NCBI GenBank assembly: GCA_008501585.1
Contig: QQUN01000077.1
Location: forward strand, 1 to 43,878
DNA: 43,878 bases
Source of the DNA: Pseudomonadota bacterium
GTDB taxonomy: Bacteria > Pseudomonadota > Gammaproteobacteria > Burkholderiales > Rhodocyclaceae
Reading direction: 5' to 3'
Position numbers and translations under genes: made by a program
Part shown: positions 30,673 through 39,554 of the stretch, piece by piece
Position numbering within the stretch: position 1 is the stretch's first letter
Layout: the number at the start of each line of letters is the position of its first letter
The notes under the pieces: generated by a model
What the model saw: only the letters and a program-made list of their open reading frames with translations
Told to the model about the DNA's origin: nothing
The model's database searches: none

Positions 30673-31989
30673 TCAGAAGAAGCGATAGGTGTAGTCGAGG
30701 TACAGGCGGTGGTCGCGCTCGTCCTCTTTCACGCCATCGAGGCGGCCGGTCTTGTCGGACTTGTAGTCGAGGTAGGTGTAGCGGACGCCGAGGCCCTTGA
30801 CCACGGGAATGGCGTAGCGCACGTCGAGCGCCAGTTCGCTCTCGTCGGCCTTGCCCAGCGAGGGCACGTGGCTGTTGCGGGCGCCGGAGCCGCTCTTGTA
30901 GCTGATCGTGGTTTTCAGGCCCTTGATGTAATCCTTCCAGTCGTAGCCAAGCTTGGCCATCCAGACCAGTTCGTCACGGTTGGAGAAGTCGGCCAGGACG
31001 CCACCGGTGGGGAACACGTTGGTGCCGTGGTCGCCAGCGAAGTTGTCCTCGATCCAGGCGCCGTCGAACTTGGACACGGCGCCGCCGAGCAGCACGTTGC
31101 CGAAGGTCCAGTCCGCCGCCACATACACACCGAAACCGTCGTTGTCGCTGGCGGTGCGGCCGGCGACTGCGCCGGCGACATCTTCGTCGTCCAGTTCGCT
31201 GCTTTCCGAGCCGGTCACGAACAGGTCGCCATCGTCACGCGAGGTGTGCACGCCGCCGGTGAGCTTGAGCTTGGACTTCTCCGCCAGGGCAAAGGTGTAG
31301 GACGCCACCAGGCCGGTCTTGCTCAGGAAGTTGTCGGCCTTGAGGTGTTCCACGTTCACGCTGAAGGGGCCGGAGCTGTAGCTCACGCCAACTAGGCCGA
31401 TGTAGTCGATGTCGCCCTCGGCCGAGCGGTCGGTCTTGAATTCGTAGAAGTGGGCGTCGGAGCGCGGCGACCACTCGTTGTACATGGCGCCATAGACCTT
31501 CAGGCCCTTCACCGGCGTGATATCGATGGTGCCGCCAGAGAAAGAGTTGGGGATGGCGCGGCTGCCGGAGCTGCTCAGCAGCATGCTCTTGTGCACCTGG
31601 CGACCCAGCTTGGCGCTGACCATGTCCTGGTACTTCAGCTTGACGAAGGCCTGGCCGAGCTTGCCGAAGGACTCGTGAACGTCGCCGTCACCATCAACCG
31701 AAAGGATATCGGACGTCAGGCGGCCGCTGGCGCCCAGTTCGGTCACGCTGTAGCCTGACAGGCCGATGCCAATGACATCCCAGAAGTACGGCGATTCGTA
31801 GTTCAGCTGCAGACCGAGTGCGGACTGGCTGCGATCGTTGGCGTCGTTCTCGTAGTCACGGTCGAAGTAGATGCCGCGCGCCTTGAGTTCCAGCGAGTGG
31901 CCCTCCAGGCCTGCGGCCGTGGCCGTGCCGCTCAGGACCAGTGCGCCGAGCAGGCACTGGAGCAAGGGGGAAATGCGTTGCTGTTTCAT
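30673..31989 (-). CDS. OprD-family outer-membrane porin
   Basis: The 438-residue protein has a signal peptide (cleavage near ATAAG, residue 26), a long run of alternating polar/aromatic beta strands, and a C-terminal phenylalanine (TYRFF), as required for outer-membrane insertion. Strand pattern and length match the OprD family (18-stranded, substrate-selective porins). In Pseudomonas, OprD members include OpdH, which takes up cis-aconitate and tricarballylate. The following tricarballylate locus makes such a substrate likely but not certain. CAGGAGACAAC precedes the ATG; a good terminator follows the stop. Confidence 0.88.
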   Translation of the reverse strand: MKQQRISPLLQCLLGALVLSGTATAAGLEGHSLELKARGIYFDRDYENDANDRSQSALGLQLNYESPYFWDVIGIGLSGYSVTELGASGRLTSDILSVDGDGDVHESFGKLGQAFVKLKYQDMVSAKLGRQVHKSMLLSSSGSRAIPNSFSGGTIDITPVKGLKVYGAMYNEWSPRSDAHFYEFKTDRSAEGDIDYIGLVGVSYSSGPFSVNVEHLKADNFLSKTGLVASYTFALAEKSKLKLTGGVHTSRDDGDLFVTGSESSELDDEDVAGAVAGRTASDNDGFGVYVAADWTFGNVLLGGAVSKFDGAWIEDNFAGDHGTNVFPTGGVLADFSNRDELVWMAKLGYDWKDYIKGLKTTISYKSGSGARNSHVPSLGKADESELALDVRYAIPVVKGLGVRYTYLDYKSDKTGRLDGVKEDERDHRLYLDYTYRFF

Positions 31990-32123
31990 GTTGTCTCCTG
32001 TGTTTTCTGGATTTGCTGTGGGGGCAAATGCGGTTTTTGACGCAGCGCGCCAGGTGTTGTCTGATCTCGCCACCTCGAACGCAGTATGGTTGGCATGATT
32101 GATGCGCGGAAATGCTTTGTCGG

Positions 32124-32139
32124 TACGTATTTATGCGTA
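32124..32139. promoter_or_regulatory. Dyad TACG-N8-CGTA in the porin upstream region
   Basis: The 250 bases between the PrpF-family gene and the porin are AT-richer near 32115-32150 and contain the inverted repeat TACG (32124-32127) and CGTA (32136-32139), a LysR-box-like geometry. It lies about 135 bases upstream of the porin ATG. Evidence is weak. No small ORF is recognised in the gap. Confidence 0.3.
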
Positions 32140-32239
32140 AAGTGCAATACGTCGGCGTGCCGGAAGGCGCGCCATGACGGGCGCGTCGGCCGAGCGTGAG
32201 GAAAGGCGATGGCGCCGGGCGGGGCCCCCGGCGAGCGGC

Positions 32240-33337
32240 TCAGGCCGCCTGGCGGATTTTTCCGACCGGCACGTGGACCACACCGACGAATAGCGGCCGT
32301 GCGGTGCGCACCAGCCCGGCGACGGCGAAGCGGGGCGCCTCGGGGGTGGAGTCAGCGGCTTCGCCCATGCGGATGTCCAGGCCACCGGCGGGATGCTCGA
32401 TGCTGATCAGGTCGGGATCGGCCGCCGATCGACGGGCGTAGCGGGCCGGGACCGTGCCGGTGATGCTCGCTGCCGCGGCGAGGCACAGTGCGCCGGTGAC
32501 GGCGAAAGCCGAGTGGCAGGACCACGGGGTGAAATAGCGCGAGGCAATGGTGCCGCCGCGCCCGGGGGCGGCCACCAGCGCGATTTTCGGCAGCACCGAC
32601 TGGCGCACGTCGCCCAGCCCGGCGCGCAGGGCCACCGCCAGGCGGATGGTTTCAAGACGGGCCTTCAGCGCCGTGTCGGCATCGAGTTCCTGTTTGGTTT
32701 CGTGGCCGGTCTTGCCCAGGGCCTCGGCCGCAACGAACACCAGCGGCGACGCGAAATCGATGCAGGTCACCTCGATGCCGTCGACCACGTCGACACGCTG
32801 ACCGGTGGGGAACAGCTTGCCAGTCTTGGCGCCGGCGGCGTCGAGGAAGTTCAGCACGATCGGGGCGCCCGTACCGGGCACGCCATCGATGCGGGTATCG
32901 CCCTCGTAGGTGACCACGCCGCCGGGCGTCTGCACCACGGCCTCGACGATCTTGCCGGTGTTGCGGTTCAGGATGCGCAGCCGGGTGACCGGGTCCTGTG
33001 CGGCGACCAGGCCGTTCTCGATCGCGAAGGGGCCGACGCCGGCGAGCATGTTGCCGCAGTTGGGCATGGTGTCGACGGTCGATTGGTCGACCGAGACCTG
33101 GGCAAACAGGTACTCGATGTCGATGTCCTCGCGCGACGAGGGGCTCACCACCACCGCCTTGCTGGACAGCGTGTCGCCACCGCCGATGCCATCGACCTGG
33201 CGGATGTGCGGCGAGCCCATCGCGGCGAGCAGGGTCTGGTCGCGCTCGAGCGGGTCGCTCGGCAGGTCATGCGCCTGGAAGTACGGCCCCTTCGAGGTGC
33301 CGCCGCGCATCAGGGTGCAGGGAATGTTCTTGAACAT
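32240..33337 (-). CDS. PrpF-family isomerase (aconitate/oxalomesaconate type)
   Basis: The 365-residue protein belongs to PrpF, with the diaminopimelate-epimerase-like fold. It has MRGGTSKGPYF (10-20), IGGGDTLSSKAVVV with Lys60, and MPNCGNM with Cys94; the Lys-Cys spacing equals that of the proposed catalytic pair in Shewanella PrpF. Family members shift double bonds or cis/trans geometry in tricarboxylates: 2-methylaconitate, aconitate, or 4-oxalomesaconate (GalD). Next to tcuAB the most sensible substrate is aconitate. It starts 103 bases after the dehydrogenase stop and has GAGGA before the ATG. The last gene of the cluster before the porin. Confidence 0.9.
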   Translation of the reverse strand: MFKNIPCTLMRGGTSKGPYFQAHDLPSDPLERDQTLLAAMGSPHIRQVDGIGGGDTLSSKAVVVSPSSREDIDIEYLFAQVSVDQSTVDTMPNCGNMLAGVGPFAIENGLVAAQDPVTRLRILNRNTGKIVEAVVQTPGGVVTYEGDTRIDGVPGTGAPIVLNFLDAAGAKTGKLFPTGQRVDVVDGIEVTCIDFASPLVFVAAEALGKTGHETKQELDADTALKARLETIRLAVALRAGLGDVRQSVLPKIALVAAPGRGGTIASRYFTPWSCHSAFAVTGALCLAAAASITGTVPARYARRSAADPDLISIEHPAGGLDIRMGEAADSTPEAPRFAVAGLVRTARPLFVGVVHVPVGKIRQAA

Positions 33338-33415
33338 GGAGTCCTCGTTCGCAGTTCGACCACAAGCGACTCATTCTCGCGCGCGACGATCAATGACTGA
33401 AGTGAAGATTTCATT

Positions 33416-33444
33416 CTGACTAATGCCTGAGTGGCATTAGTCAG
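33416..33444. repeat. 12-bp perfect inverted repeat at the dehydrogenase stop codon
   Basis: CTGACTAATGCC (33416-33427) and GGCATTAGTCAG (33433-33444) are perfect 12-base arms with a 5-base loop. The right arm contains the stop codon of the 2-hydroxyacid dehydrogenase gene. No T-run follows on the minus strand (AATGAAATC), so a simple terminator is unlikely. It lies about 80-107 bases upstream of the PrpF-family gene, so an operator or an RNA-processing hairpin is plausible. Confidence 0.75.
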
Positions 33445-34409
33445 TGGGCTGCTGCCGCGCTCAGATACGCGCGCACATGGCCAAACGCGTTGTTGAAATA
33501 CGCCTCGTAGGTGTCGCGCTCGACAAAGCCCAGGTGCGGTGAGCACAGGATGCGCGGGTGCCCCAGGTAGGCCTGCACGCCGCCCGGTTCGTCCTCGAAC
33601 ACATCGAGCGCGGCACTGCCCGGCCGCCCGGTCGCCAGCGCAGCGAGGACGGCACCGGGGGCGACCAGCTCGGCGCGGCTGGTATTGACCAGCAAGGCAT
33701 GCGGCTGCATGGCGGCGAGGTCGCTGGCGGTGACGATGTGGCGCGTCTCGGGTGTCATCCGCAGGTGCAGGCTCAGCACATCGGCCTGTGCGAAGAAGGC
33801 CTTGCGGTCGGCCACGAAGTGATCACCTGCCTGTGTGGCGGCCTGGGCGGAGCCGTCGCGCCCGTGGGCAATCACCCGCATGCCGAAGGCGCGACCGAAG
33901 GCCGCCACCCGCGCGCCGATGCGCCCATAGCCCCAGATGCCGAGCGTGCGGCCGTTGAGCACGGTGCCGAGCGATTCGTCCTCGCGCCGCTCGGCGCTGC
34001 GCTGCCAGCGGCCGGCCTCGAGCTGGCGCACGTAGGGCACCAGCCGGCGCGAGGCGGCCAGCACCAGCGCCCAGGTCAGTTCAGCCGGCGCGATGGGGTT
34101 GCCGCTGCCCTCGCGCACGGTCACGCCGTGGCGGGTGCAGGCGTCGAGGTCGATGCACGCGGCGAGCCGCCCGGTCTGGACGATCAGCCCCAGCTGGGGC
34201 AGCGCGGCGATCACCTCGGCGCTGATGCGGGTGCGCTCGCGGATGAGTACCAGGCAGCGGGTGTGGCGCAGCGCGTCGATGAGCGCGGCGTCGCCCTCGA
34301 GCGGCGTGTTCAGCACCTGCAGTTCTGCATCGAGCCCGTCGAGCAGGCGCGTGGCGTTGAGGCGCGACACCACGCCCTGGTAGTCGTCCAGCACGGTAAT
34401 GCGGTTCAT
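33441..34409 (-). CDS. D-2-hydroxyacid dehydrogenase family protein
   Basis: The 322-residue NAD-dependent enzyme has the Rossmann loop GIWGYGRIGARV (about residues 157-168) and the catalytic trio Arg in VNTSRAELV, Glu in DVFEDEPGG, and His in CSPHLGF. Such enzymes reduce 2-oxo acids to D-2-hydroxy acids or the reverse; phosphoglycerate- and glyoxylate/hydroxypyruvate-type members are close. The ATG overlaps the MFS stop by four bases, so it belongs to the operon, although its role in tricarballylate use is unclear. The stop codon lies in a strong inverted repeat. Confidence 0.88.
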   Translation of the reverse strand: MNRITVLDDYQGVVSRLNATRLLDGLDAELQVLNTPLEGDAALIDALRHTRCLVLIRERTRISAEVIAALPQLGLIVQTGRLAACIDLDACTRHGVTVREGSGNPIAPAELTWALVLAASRRLVPYVRQLEAGRWQRSAERREDESLGTVLNGRTLGIWGYGRIGARVAAFGRAFGMRVIAHGRDGSAQAATQAGDHFVADRKAFFAQADVLSLHLRMTPETRHIVTASDLAAMQPHALLVNTSRAELVAPGAVLAALATGRPGSAALDVFEDEPGGVQAYLGHPRILCSPHLGFVERDTYEAYFNNAFGHVRAYLSAAAAH

Positions 34410-35731
34410 GGTCGGGTCTCCGGAGGGGATCTCTCGGCAGTACGGGGCGCGATGCCCTGTGCGGCATACAGCGGGCGCAGGTGCACCCGCATGAATTCGA
34501 GTCGCAGATGGAAGCGCACGCCCGCGGCAATGAGCAGCAGGCCGGCGCCGAGCAGGGCCACGTCGGGGGCGAGGACGTCGGCCACCCAGCCGACCAGCAG
34601 GCCGCCGGCGGCCGCGGCGCCAAGGTTGGCGGCGGTGTACAGCGCCAGCACCCGCCCGCGCAGCCCCTCGGGCAGGATGGTCTGCAGGATGGTGTTGGTC
34701 GATGCGTTGCACACGATCATGCTGAAGCCGAGCAGGAACAGCTGCAGCAGGGCCAGCCACAGGTGGTCGGTCAGCGCGAAGCCGGTGAGCGACACCCCGG
34801 CGAGCACGCAGGCGTGCCGGATGCTGCCGGTGAGGCCGCGCACGGAGGGGCGCGACATCAGGTAGGCAGAGGCCACCAGCGCGCCGGCGCCGGCGCTGCC
34901 GAGCAGGACCCCGAGGGTGTTCGGCCCGCCGGCGAACACGTCGCGGGCGAAGGCCGGCATCATCGGCAGATAGCTTGCGGCGAAGAAATTCAACAGGGCC
35001 ACCTGGGACAGCAGCATGCGCACCGGCACGCTGCCGCGGACATAGCCGAAGCCCTCGCGCATCGCCGTGCCGAAGGGCATGGGTGTCGGCCGCGGGGCGG
35101 CGGGCGCGAGCGTGCGCAGCGCCAGGATCAGGGCCAGGAACGAGACGGCATTGACCGCAAAGCATACCGCCGCGGAGGTGGCCGCGAGCAGCAGCCCGGC
35201 AGCCGGCGGGCCGATGAAGCGGGCGATGTTGAAGGTCAGCGTATTGAGCGCGATGGCGTTGGGGATGTCCTCGCGCCGGGCGACGAGCTGGCCGGCCAGC
35301 GAATGGCGCAGGGGCGCATCGAAGCTGTTGAGCACGCCGAGCATGCCGGCGGCCACCAGGATCAGCCAGGGGGTGATCCAGCCGAAATGGGTGAACACCG
35401 CCAGAAACACCGCCTGCGCCAGCATCAGGGACTGGATCTGCAGCATCAGCCGCTTGCGGTCGCTGCGGTCGATGATGATACCGGCGAAGGGCGCCACCAT
35501 CAGCTGTGGGGCGTTGCTAAGAAAGGCGACGGCGCCCAGCAAAACCGTCGAGTCGGTGAGTCGGTAGGCCAGCCAGCCAAGCGCCACCTGCTGGATCCAG
35601 GTGCCGACCAGCGACAAGGACTGGCCAAAGAAGTAATGCCGGTAGGCCGGCGAGCCCAGCGCGCGCCAGGCCTGGCGACGCGCCGGTGCTGCCGGCCGTG
35701 GTTGATCGATGCTGGGCGGGGCCTCAGGCAT
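34406..35731 (-). CDS. MFS transporter, DHA3/EntS-like
   Basis: The 441-residue protein has about twelve hydrophobic segments and the DHA3-type start [30 protein letters not shown], with [15 protein letters not shown] between helices 2 and 3. DHA3 members such as EntS export small molecules. It is not of the MHS citrate-symporter type found as TcuC in Salmonella. It overlaps tcuB by 8 bases and the dehydrogenase by four. It may export a pathway intermediate, or have been recruited for uptake; sequence does not decide. Confidence 0.85.
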   Translation of the reverse strand: MPEAPPSIDQPRPAAPARRQAWRALGSPAYRHYFFGQSLSLVGTWIQQVALGWLAYRLTDSTVLLGAVAFLSNAPQLMVAPFAGIIIDRSDRKRLMLQIQSLMLAQAVFLAVFTHFGWITPWLILVAAGMLGVLNSFDAPLRHSLAGQLVARREDIPNAIALNTLTFNIARFIGPPAAGLLLAATSAAVCFAVNAVSFLALILALRTLAPAAPRPTPMPFGTAMREGFGYVRGSVPVRMLLSQVALLNFFAASYLPMMPAFARDVFAGGPNTLGVLLGSAGAGALVASAYLMSRPSVRGLTGSIRHACVLAGVSLTGFALTDHLWLALLQLFLLGFSMIVCNASTNTILQTILPEGLRGRVLALYTAANLGAAAAGGLLVGWVADVLAPDVALLGAGLLLIAAGVRFHLRLEFMRVHLRPLYAAQGIAPRTAERSPPETRP

Positions 35732-36893
35732 CGCCCCCGACACCGATCGGGTTGGGGCGACGCTTCTCGATCGCCCACTTGAGCAGGGCCGCGCTGCGGT
35801 AGAAGCCGTGGGCAAACTTGCCGTAGGGCATGGTCAGGAACAGGCCCATCACCACGCCGAGGTGGATCGCCAGCAGCAGGCCCATGGCGCCGGTGTCGCG
35901 CGCGGCGAGCAGGGCCAGGCCGGTCAGGCTGGTGAAGAAGAGCAGGGCGATGAAGCCGCGATCCATCGGCTTCTGTGCCGCGTCGCCGTGCTCCGGGTGG
36001 CGCTTGAGGTTGAGCCAGAACAGGCCGGCCGGGCCGATCAGCAGGCCGATGCCGCCCACCGTGCCGAGCAGCACCGGCAGGCTGGTGAAGGCGTAGGGCG
36101 CCTCCCAGCCGAACACATAGTGGTACAGCGTGGCCACGCTGGTGGCGGCGAAGCACAGCATGAAGCCGTAGAAGGTCAGGTGATGGAAGCGGCGCCGGGC
36201 CAGGGTGAAGGCGTCGTCGGCATTGTTGCAGCCCTTGCCGTGGCCGCCATCGAGGTAGGTCAGGCGCAGCACGTCATGCGTGGTCTCGGCAATGGCCGCG
36301 CTGCTGGCGCGACCGGGTGCGGCCTGGCGCCAGAAGCGGGTCACGCCGATGCCCAGCGCCAGCGCCGCGAACAGGAATACCGGTGCGAACATCGACACCA
36401 GCAGGTTGTGCGGGAAGATGGCGTAGAAGTTGCCGGCCAGCGGGGTGTGGAAGAGCGTGCCCTTCAGGGCGAGGGCGAGCACCAGGAACAGGGCCAGGGC
36501 ACCGGCGACGGCCAGGGCGACGGTCACGCCGTTGTTGCGGTAGAGCCGTCCGAAACCGGCCGGCCAGGCAAAGTCCGAATAGGTGTGTGCGCGCACCTTG
36601 GCCATGGCCTGAGGCACGTTGACCGCAAATTCGTGCGGCGGCGCGTACTGGCAGGCATGCAGGCAGGCGCCGCAGTTGTGGCACAGGTTGGCCAGGTAGT
36701 GCACATCGGCCTTGTCGAAGCTGAGCCGGCGGGTCATGGCCGGGAAGACCGCGCAGAAGCCCTCGCAGTAGCGGCAGGCGTTGCAGATCTGCAGGATCCG
36801 GCCCACCTCGGCCTCGTCGGCATCGAGTGCGGGCAGGACGCGTCCGGCCGCCAGGTCGGCCGCTTCGCGGGTGAGGGTGTCAAGCGTGTGCAT
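35724..36893 (-). CDS. tcuB: Tricarballylate-utilization Fe-S/membrane protein TcuB (CobZ C-terminal type)
   Basis: The 389-residue protein has two ferredoxin-like [4Fe-4S] motifs, Cys37-40-43-47 ([11 protein letters not shown]) and Cys71-74-77-81 ([11 protein letters not shown]), then several membrane helices with His residues in [15 protein letters not shown] and HLGVVM that could bind haem. TcuB passes electrons from TcuA's reduced FAD to the quinone pool. It overlaps tcuA by 14 bases. AAGGAG lies 5 bases before ATG 36893. Length and order equal those of Salmonella TcuB. Confidence 0.94.
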   Translation of the reverse strand: MHTLDTLTREAADLAAGRVLPALDADEAEVGRILQICNACRYCEGFCAVFPAMTRRLSFDKADVHYLANLCHNCGACLHACQYAPPHEFAVNVPQAMAKVRAHTYSDFAWPAGFGRLYRNNGVTVALAVAGALALFLVLALALKGTLFHTPLAGNFYAIFPHNLLVSMFAPVFLFAALALGIGVTRFWRQAAPGRASSAAIAETTHDVLRLTYLDGGHGKGCNNADDAFTLARRRFHHLTFYGFMLCFAATSVATLYHYVFGWEAPYAFTSLPVLLGTVGGIGLLIGPAGLFWLNLKRHPEHGDAAQKPMDRGFIALLFFTSLTGLALLAARDTGAMGLLLAIHLGVVMGLFLTMPYGKFAHGFYRSAALLKWAIEKRRPNPIGVGGDA

Positions 36894-38304
36894 GGGTTGC
36901 TCCTTGGCGCGCGGCGGCCGCGGCATGGGCGCCGGCGATGCGGCCGAAGGTGGTGCCGATGGTCATGCCGACCCCGGCGGTGTAGCCCTTGCCGAGCACG
37001 TTGCCGGCCATCATTTCGCCGGCGACGAACAGGTTGGGGCTGGGCTGGCCCGAGAAATGGACGGCGGCCTGCTCGTTCACCTTCAGGCCCAGGTAGGTGA
37101 AGGTGATGCCCGGCTTGAGCGCATAGCCGCGGAAGGGCGGGGTGTCGATCGGCAGCGCCCAGTGGGTCTTGGCCGGCGACAGGCCCTCGGTGTGGCAGTC
37201 GTCCTGAATGGTGTGGTCGAAGGTGCCGACGCGGCAGGCGGCGTTGTACTCGCGAACCGTGCGCACGAAGGCGGCTTCGTCGATGCCCAGCTGACGGGCG
37301 AGTTCTTCGAGCGTGTTGGCCTGTGCGCCGGGAAACACCGGCGGCATGAAGCGGCCATTGGCCTTGGCGTCGATGATCGAGAAGCCGATCTGGCCGGGTT
37401 GTTGCGCCACCAGACGGCCCCAGATCGCGTAACGCTTGGGCCAGAAATCTTCGCCTTCGTCGTAGAAGCGTTCGGCGTGCTTGTTGACCACGATGCCCAG
37501 CGAGACGCAGTCGATGCGGGTGCAGATGCCACCGTCGTACTCCGGCGCGCGCGCGTCGATGGCCACGCAGTGCGATTGCGAGGGGTCGCCGATGCTGTCG
37601 GCGCCGGCCTCGATCATGGCCTTGAGCAGCACGCCGCGGTTGAAGCGGGTGCCGCGGATGGCGAAGTTGTCGGCCGGCCACTCGCCGTTCTCGTTCTGAC
37701 CCCAGGCTTCGCGCAGCCACTCACGGTTGGACTCGAAGCCGCCGGCCGCCAGCACGCATGCGCGGGCGGCGATGCGCTCGTTGCCCACCCAGGCGGCGCG
37801 GAAGGCGCCGTCCTCGAGCTCGATCCGGTCGACCGGTGATTCGTAGCGGATGCGCACCCCCAGCGCCTCGGCGCTGCGGTAGTAGGCGTTGACCAGCGCC
37901 TTGCCGCCGCCCATGAAGAAGGCGTTGGTGCGCGACAGGTGCAGCGTGCCGGAGAGCGAGGGCTGGAAGTTGACGCCATGCTTGCGCATCCAGTCGCGGC
38001 AACGGGAGGACTCGCGGATCGCCAGGCGGGCGAGCTTTTCGTTGGTCATGCCGCCGGTGACCTTGAGCAGGTCTTGCCAGAATTCTTCTTCGGGGTAGCG
38101 CTCGGTCAGCACGTCCTGCGGGGCGTCGTGCATGCAGCGCAGGTTGCGGGTGTGGCTGGAGTTGCCGCCGCGCCATTCGCGCGGTGCGGCTTCGAGCAGC
38201 AGCACCGAGGCGCCGGCTTCGCGGGCGACCAGTGCGGCGCACAGCGCGGCATTGCCGCCGCCGATGACCAGCACGTCCACACTGTTGGCGTGCGCGTGTT
38301 CCAT
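36880..38304 (-). CDS. tcuA: FAD-dependent tricarballylate dehydrogenase TcuA
   Basis: The 474-residue flavoprotein oxidises tricarballylate to cis-aconitate. It has the FAD Rossmann start [18 protein letters not shown] (9-26), the fumarate-reductase-like segments [13 protein letters not shown] and GFESNREW, and the C-terminal FAD region [34 protein letters not shown]. The adjacent tcuB supplies its Fe-S partner. The ATG at 38304 has AGGAGC before it. CobZ, a related fusion in corrin synthesis, is ruled out by the separate tcuB and the local gene set. Confidence 0.94.
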   Translation of the reverse strand: MEHAHANSVDVLVIGGGNAALCAALVAREAGASVLLLEAAPREWRGGNSSHTRNLRCMHDAPQDVLTERYPEEEFWQDLLKVTGGMTNEKLARLAIRESSRCRDWMRKHGVNFQPSLSGTLHLSRTNAFFMGGGKALVNAYYRSAEALGVRIRYESPVDRIELEDGAFRAAWVGNERIAARACVLAAGGFESNREWLREAWGQNENGEWPADNFAIRGTRFNRGVLLKAMIEAGADSIGDPSQSHCVAIDARAPEYDGGICTRIDCVSLGIVVNKHAERFYDEGEDFWPKRYAIWGRLVAQQPGQIGFSIIDAKANGRFMPPVFPGAQANTLEELARQLGIDEAAFVRTVREYNAACRVGTFDHTIQDDCHTEGLSPAKTHWALPIDTPPFRGYALKPGITFTYLGLKVNEQAAVHFSGQPSPNLFVAGEMMAGNVLGKGYTAGVGMTIGTTFGRIAGAHAAAAARQGATHAHA

Positions 38305-38366
38305 GAATCGTGCTCCTGTTGGCTGTGGTGTTGGGCTCGACTATCGTGGTTTCGGGGGCGGCCGCC

Positions 38367-39323
38367 CTAAGCCGAAGCCATATCGGGCCATCTTGATTCA
38401 AGATGGAGGGGGGTGACGCCGCGCCAGCGACCACTGTCGACCAACTGGCCGACGGTGCGTTGCAAGGTCGTGCGGGTGGCGATGGCGGCGGGCGAGAGTT
38501 CGTCCTCCGACAGGCTGCACAGCAGGTTGCGCCGTGCGGTGCCTTCGTCCTCGAGCTCGCTCCAGCGCAGGCGCGACGGGGCGTCCGCCTGGCGGGCGAG
38601 GGCGGACCATGGCTGCACGCTGGCGCCGAGGCCGTGGTTGACCATGTCCATCAGCACATACAGCGAGTCGACCTCGGCAACCACGTTGGGGGTGACGCCC
38701 AGCGCGTTGAGCGCCGTGTCGAGCACGCGGCGCAGGCCGTGGCGCGGGGTGGGCAGCACCAGCGGCAAACCATTGAGCGCATCCAGCCGGGTGGGCAGCG
38801 GCGTGGGCGCAGCGTCGGCACCGGCAATGACGAACAGCCGTTCGTCGAGCATCGGCTGGATCGACCAGCGGCGTGCCTGGTGGCCGTCGAAGAGCACGGC
38901 GATGTCGAGCTCGCGGCTGTTGAGCATCTGGCCGAGATGGCCGGACATGGCCTCGACGAGGCGGATGCGGATGTCGGGATACTGCCGGTGCATCGCGTCC
39001 ATCAAGGGCATGCCGAGCACGCCGGCGGTGGTGGGCGCCAGCCCGACGCTTACCACGCCCGACAGGCGGGCCTGCTGGGCCGCGCTGGCGGCTTCCTCGG
39101 CATGGCGCAGGCACAGCTGCGCATGGGCGATGAAGGCCAGCCCGGATTCGGTCGGTGCAATGCCGCCGGGGCTGCGCTCGAGCAGGCGGGTGGACAGCTT
39201 GCTCTCGAGCTTCTGGATCTGCAGGCTGATGGCCGACTGCGCCACACCGAGGTCGAGCGCCGCCTGGCTGATGCTGCCCAGTTCGATCGTTCGTAAGAGA
39301 TAACGCAGTTGCCGCAGTTCCAT
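38367..39323 (-). CDS. LysR-family regulator, TcuR-like
   Basis: The 318-residue protein begins MELRQLRYLLRTIELGSISQAALDLGVAQSAISLQIQKLESKL, a classic LysR helix-turn-helix, followed by an effector domain (about 90-295) starting VVSVGLAPTTAGVLG. Its position just before tcuAB matches TcuR of Salmonella and related regulators of citrate/tricarballylate genes, but here it is on the same strand between the two enzyme blocks rather than divergent. It begins 50 bases past the possible small ORF. The inducer would be tricarballylate, aconitate or itaconate. Confidence 0.88.
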   Translation of the reverse strand: MELRQLRYLLRTIELGSISQAALDLGVAQSAISLQIQKLESKLSTRLLERSPGGIAPTESGLAFIAHAQLCLRHAEEAASAAQQARLSGVVSVGLAPTTAGVLGMPLMDAMHRQYPDIRIRLVEAMSGHLGQMLNSRELDIAVLFDGHQARRWSIQPMLDERLFVIAGADAAPTPLPTRLDALNGLPLVLPTPRHGLRRVLDTALNALGVTPNVVAEVDSLYVLMDMVNHGLGASVQPWSALARQADAPSRLRWSELEDEGTARRNLLCSLSEDELSPAAIATRTTLQRTVGQLVDSGRWRGVTPLHLESRWPDMASA

Positions 39324-39373
39324 CGCTGTCGAAGCCTGTCAAAAGTGAAGCCGCCATGGTGTTTCGGTGTGGG

Positions 39374-39553
39374 TCAGTTCTCGCTCAGGATGGCGACCCG
39401 GTCCACGTCGTTCGATTGCGCCACGTCGTGGTCGGCCGGGCGGGGCGCCTCGCTTCGCTCACCGCGGTGTGCTTCGCTGATCGAGCCGAACATCACCGGG
39501 CAGTCGAGCTGGTGCCGGGCCAGCTCGCTGAGCTGTGTGTCTGAGCCAGGCAT
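39374..39553 (-). CDS. Possible small ORF (59 aa) following the lyase gene
   Basis: An ATG one base after the lyase stop (TGACATG) opens a 59-codon frame starting MPGSDTQLSELARHQLDCPVM and ending VDRVAILSEN. The close coupling and a GGGGA-like sequence upstream favour translation. Against it, the middle (RGERSEAPRP) is encoded by a GAGCGAAGCGAG-type low-complexity segment often seen in non-coding DNA. No family is recognised. Confidence 0.4.
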   Translation of the reverse strand: MPGSDTQLSELARHQLDCPVMFGSISEAHRGERSEAPRPADHDVAQSNDVDRVAILSEN

Positions 39554-39554
39554 G

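Noticed and set aside
32180-32239. GC-rich hairpin after the PrpF-family gene
   Set aside because: Stem GCCGGG/CCCGGC has no T-run; such stems are frequent by chance at this GC content.
36880-38304. CobZ, the corrin-ring flavoprotein related to TcuA
   Set aside because: TcuB is a separate gene here, and PrpF, LysR and CoA-acid genes surround it; the cobalamin operon is far away and of the CbiD/CbiX type.
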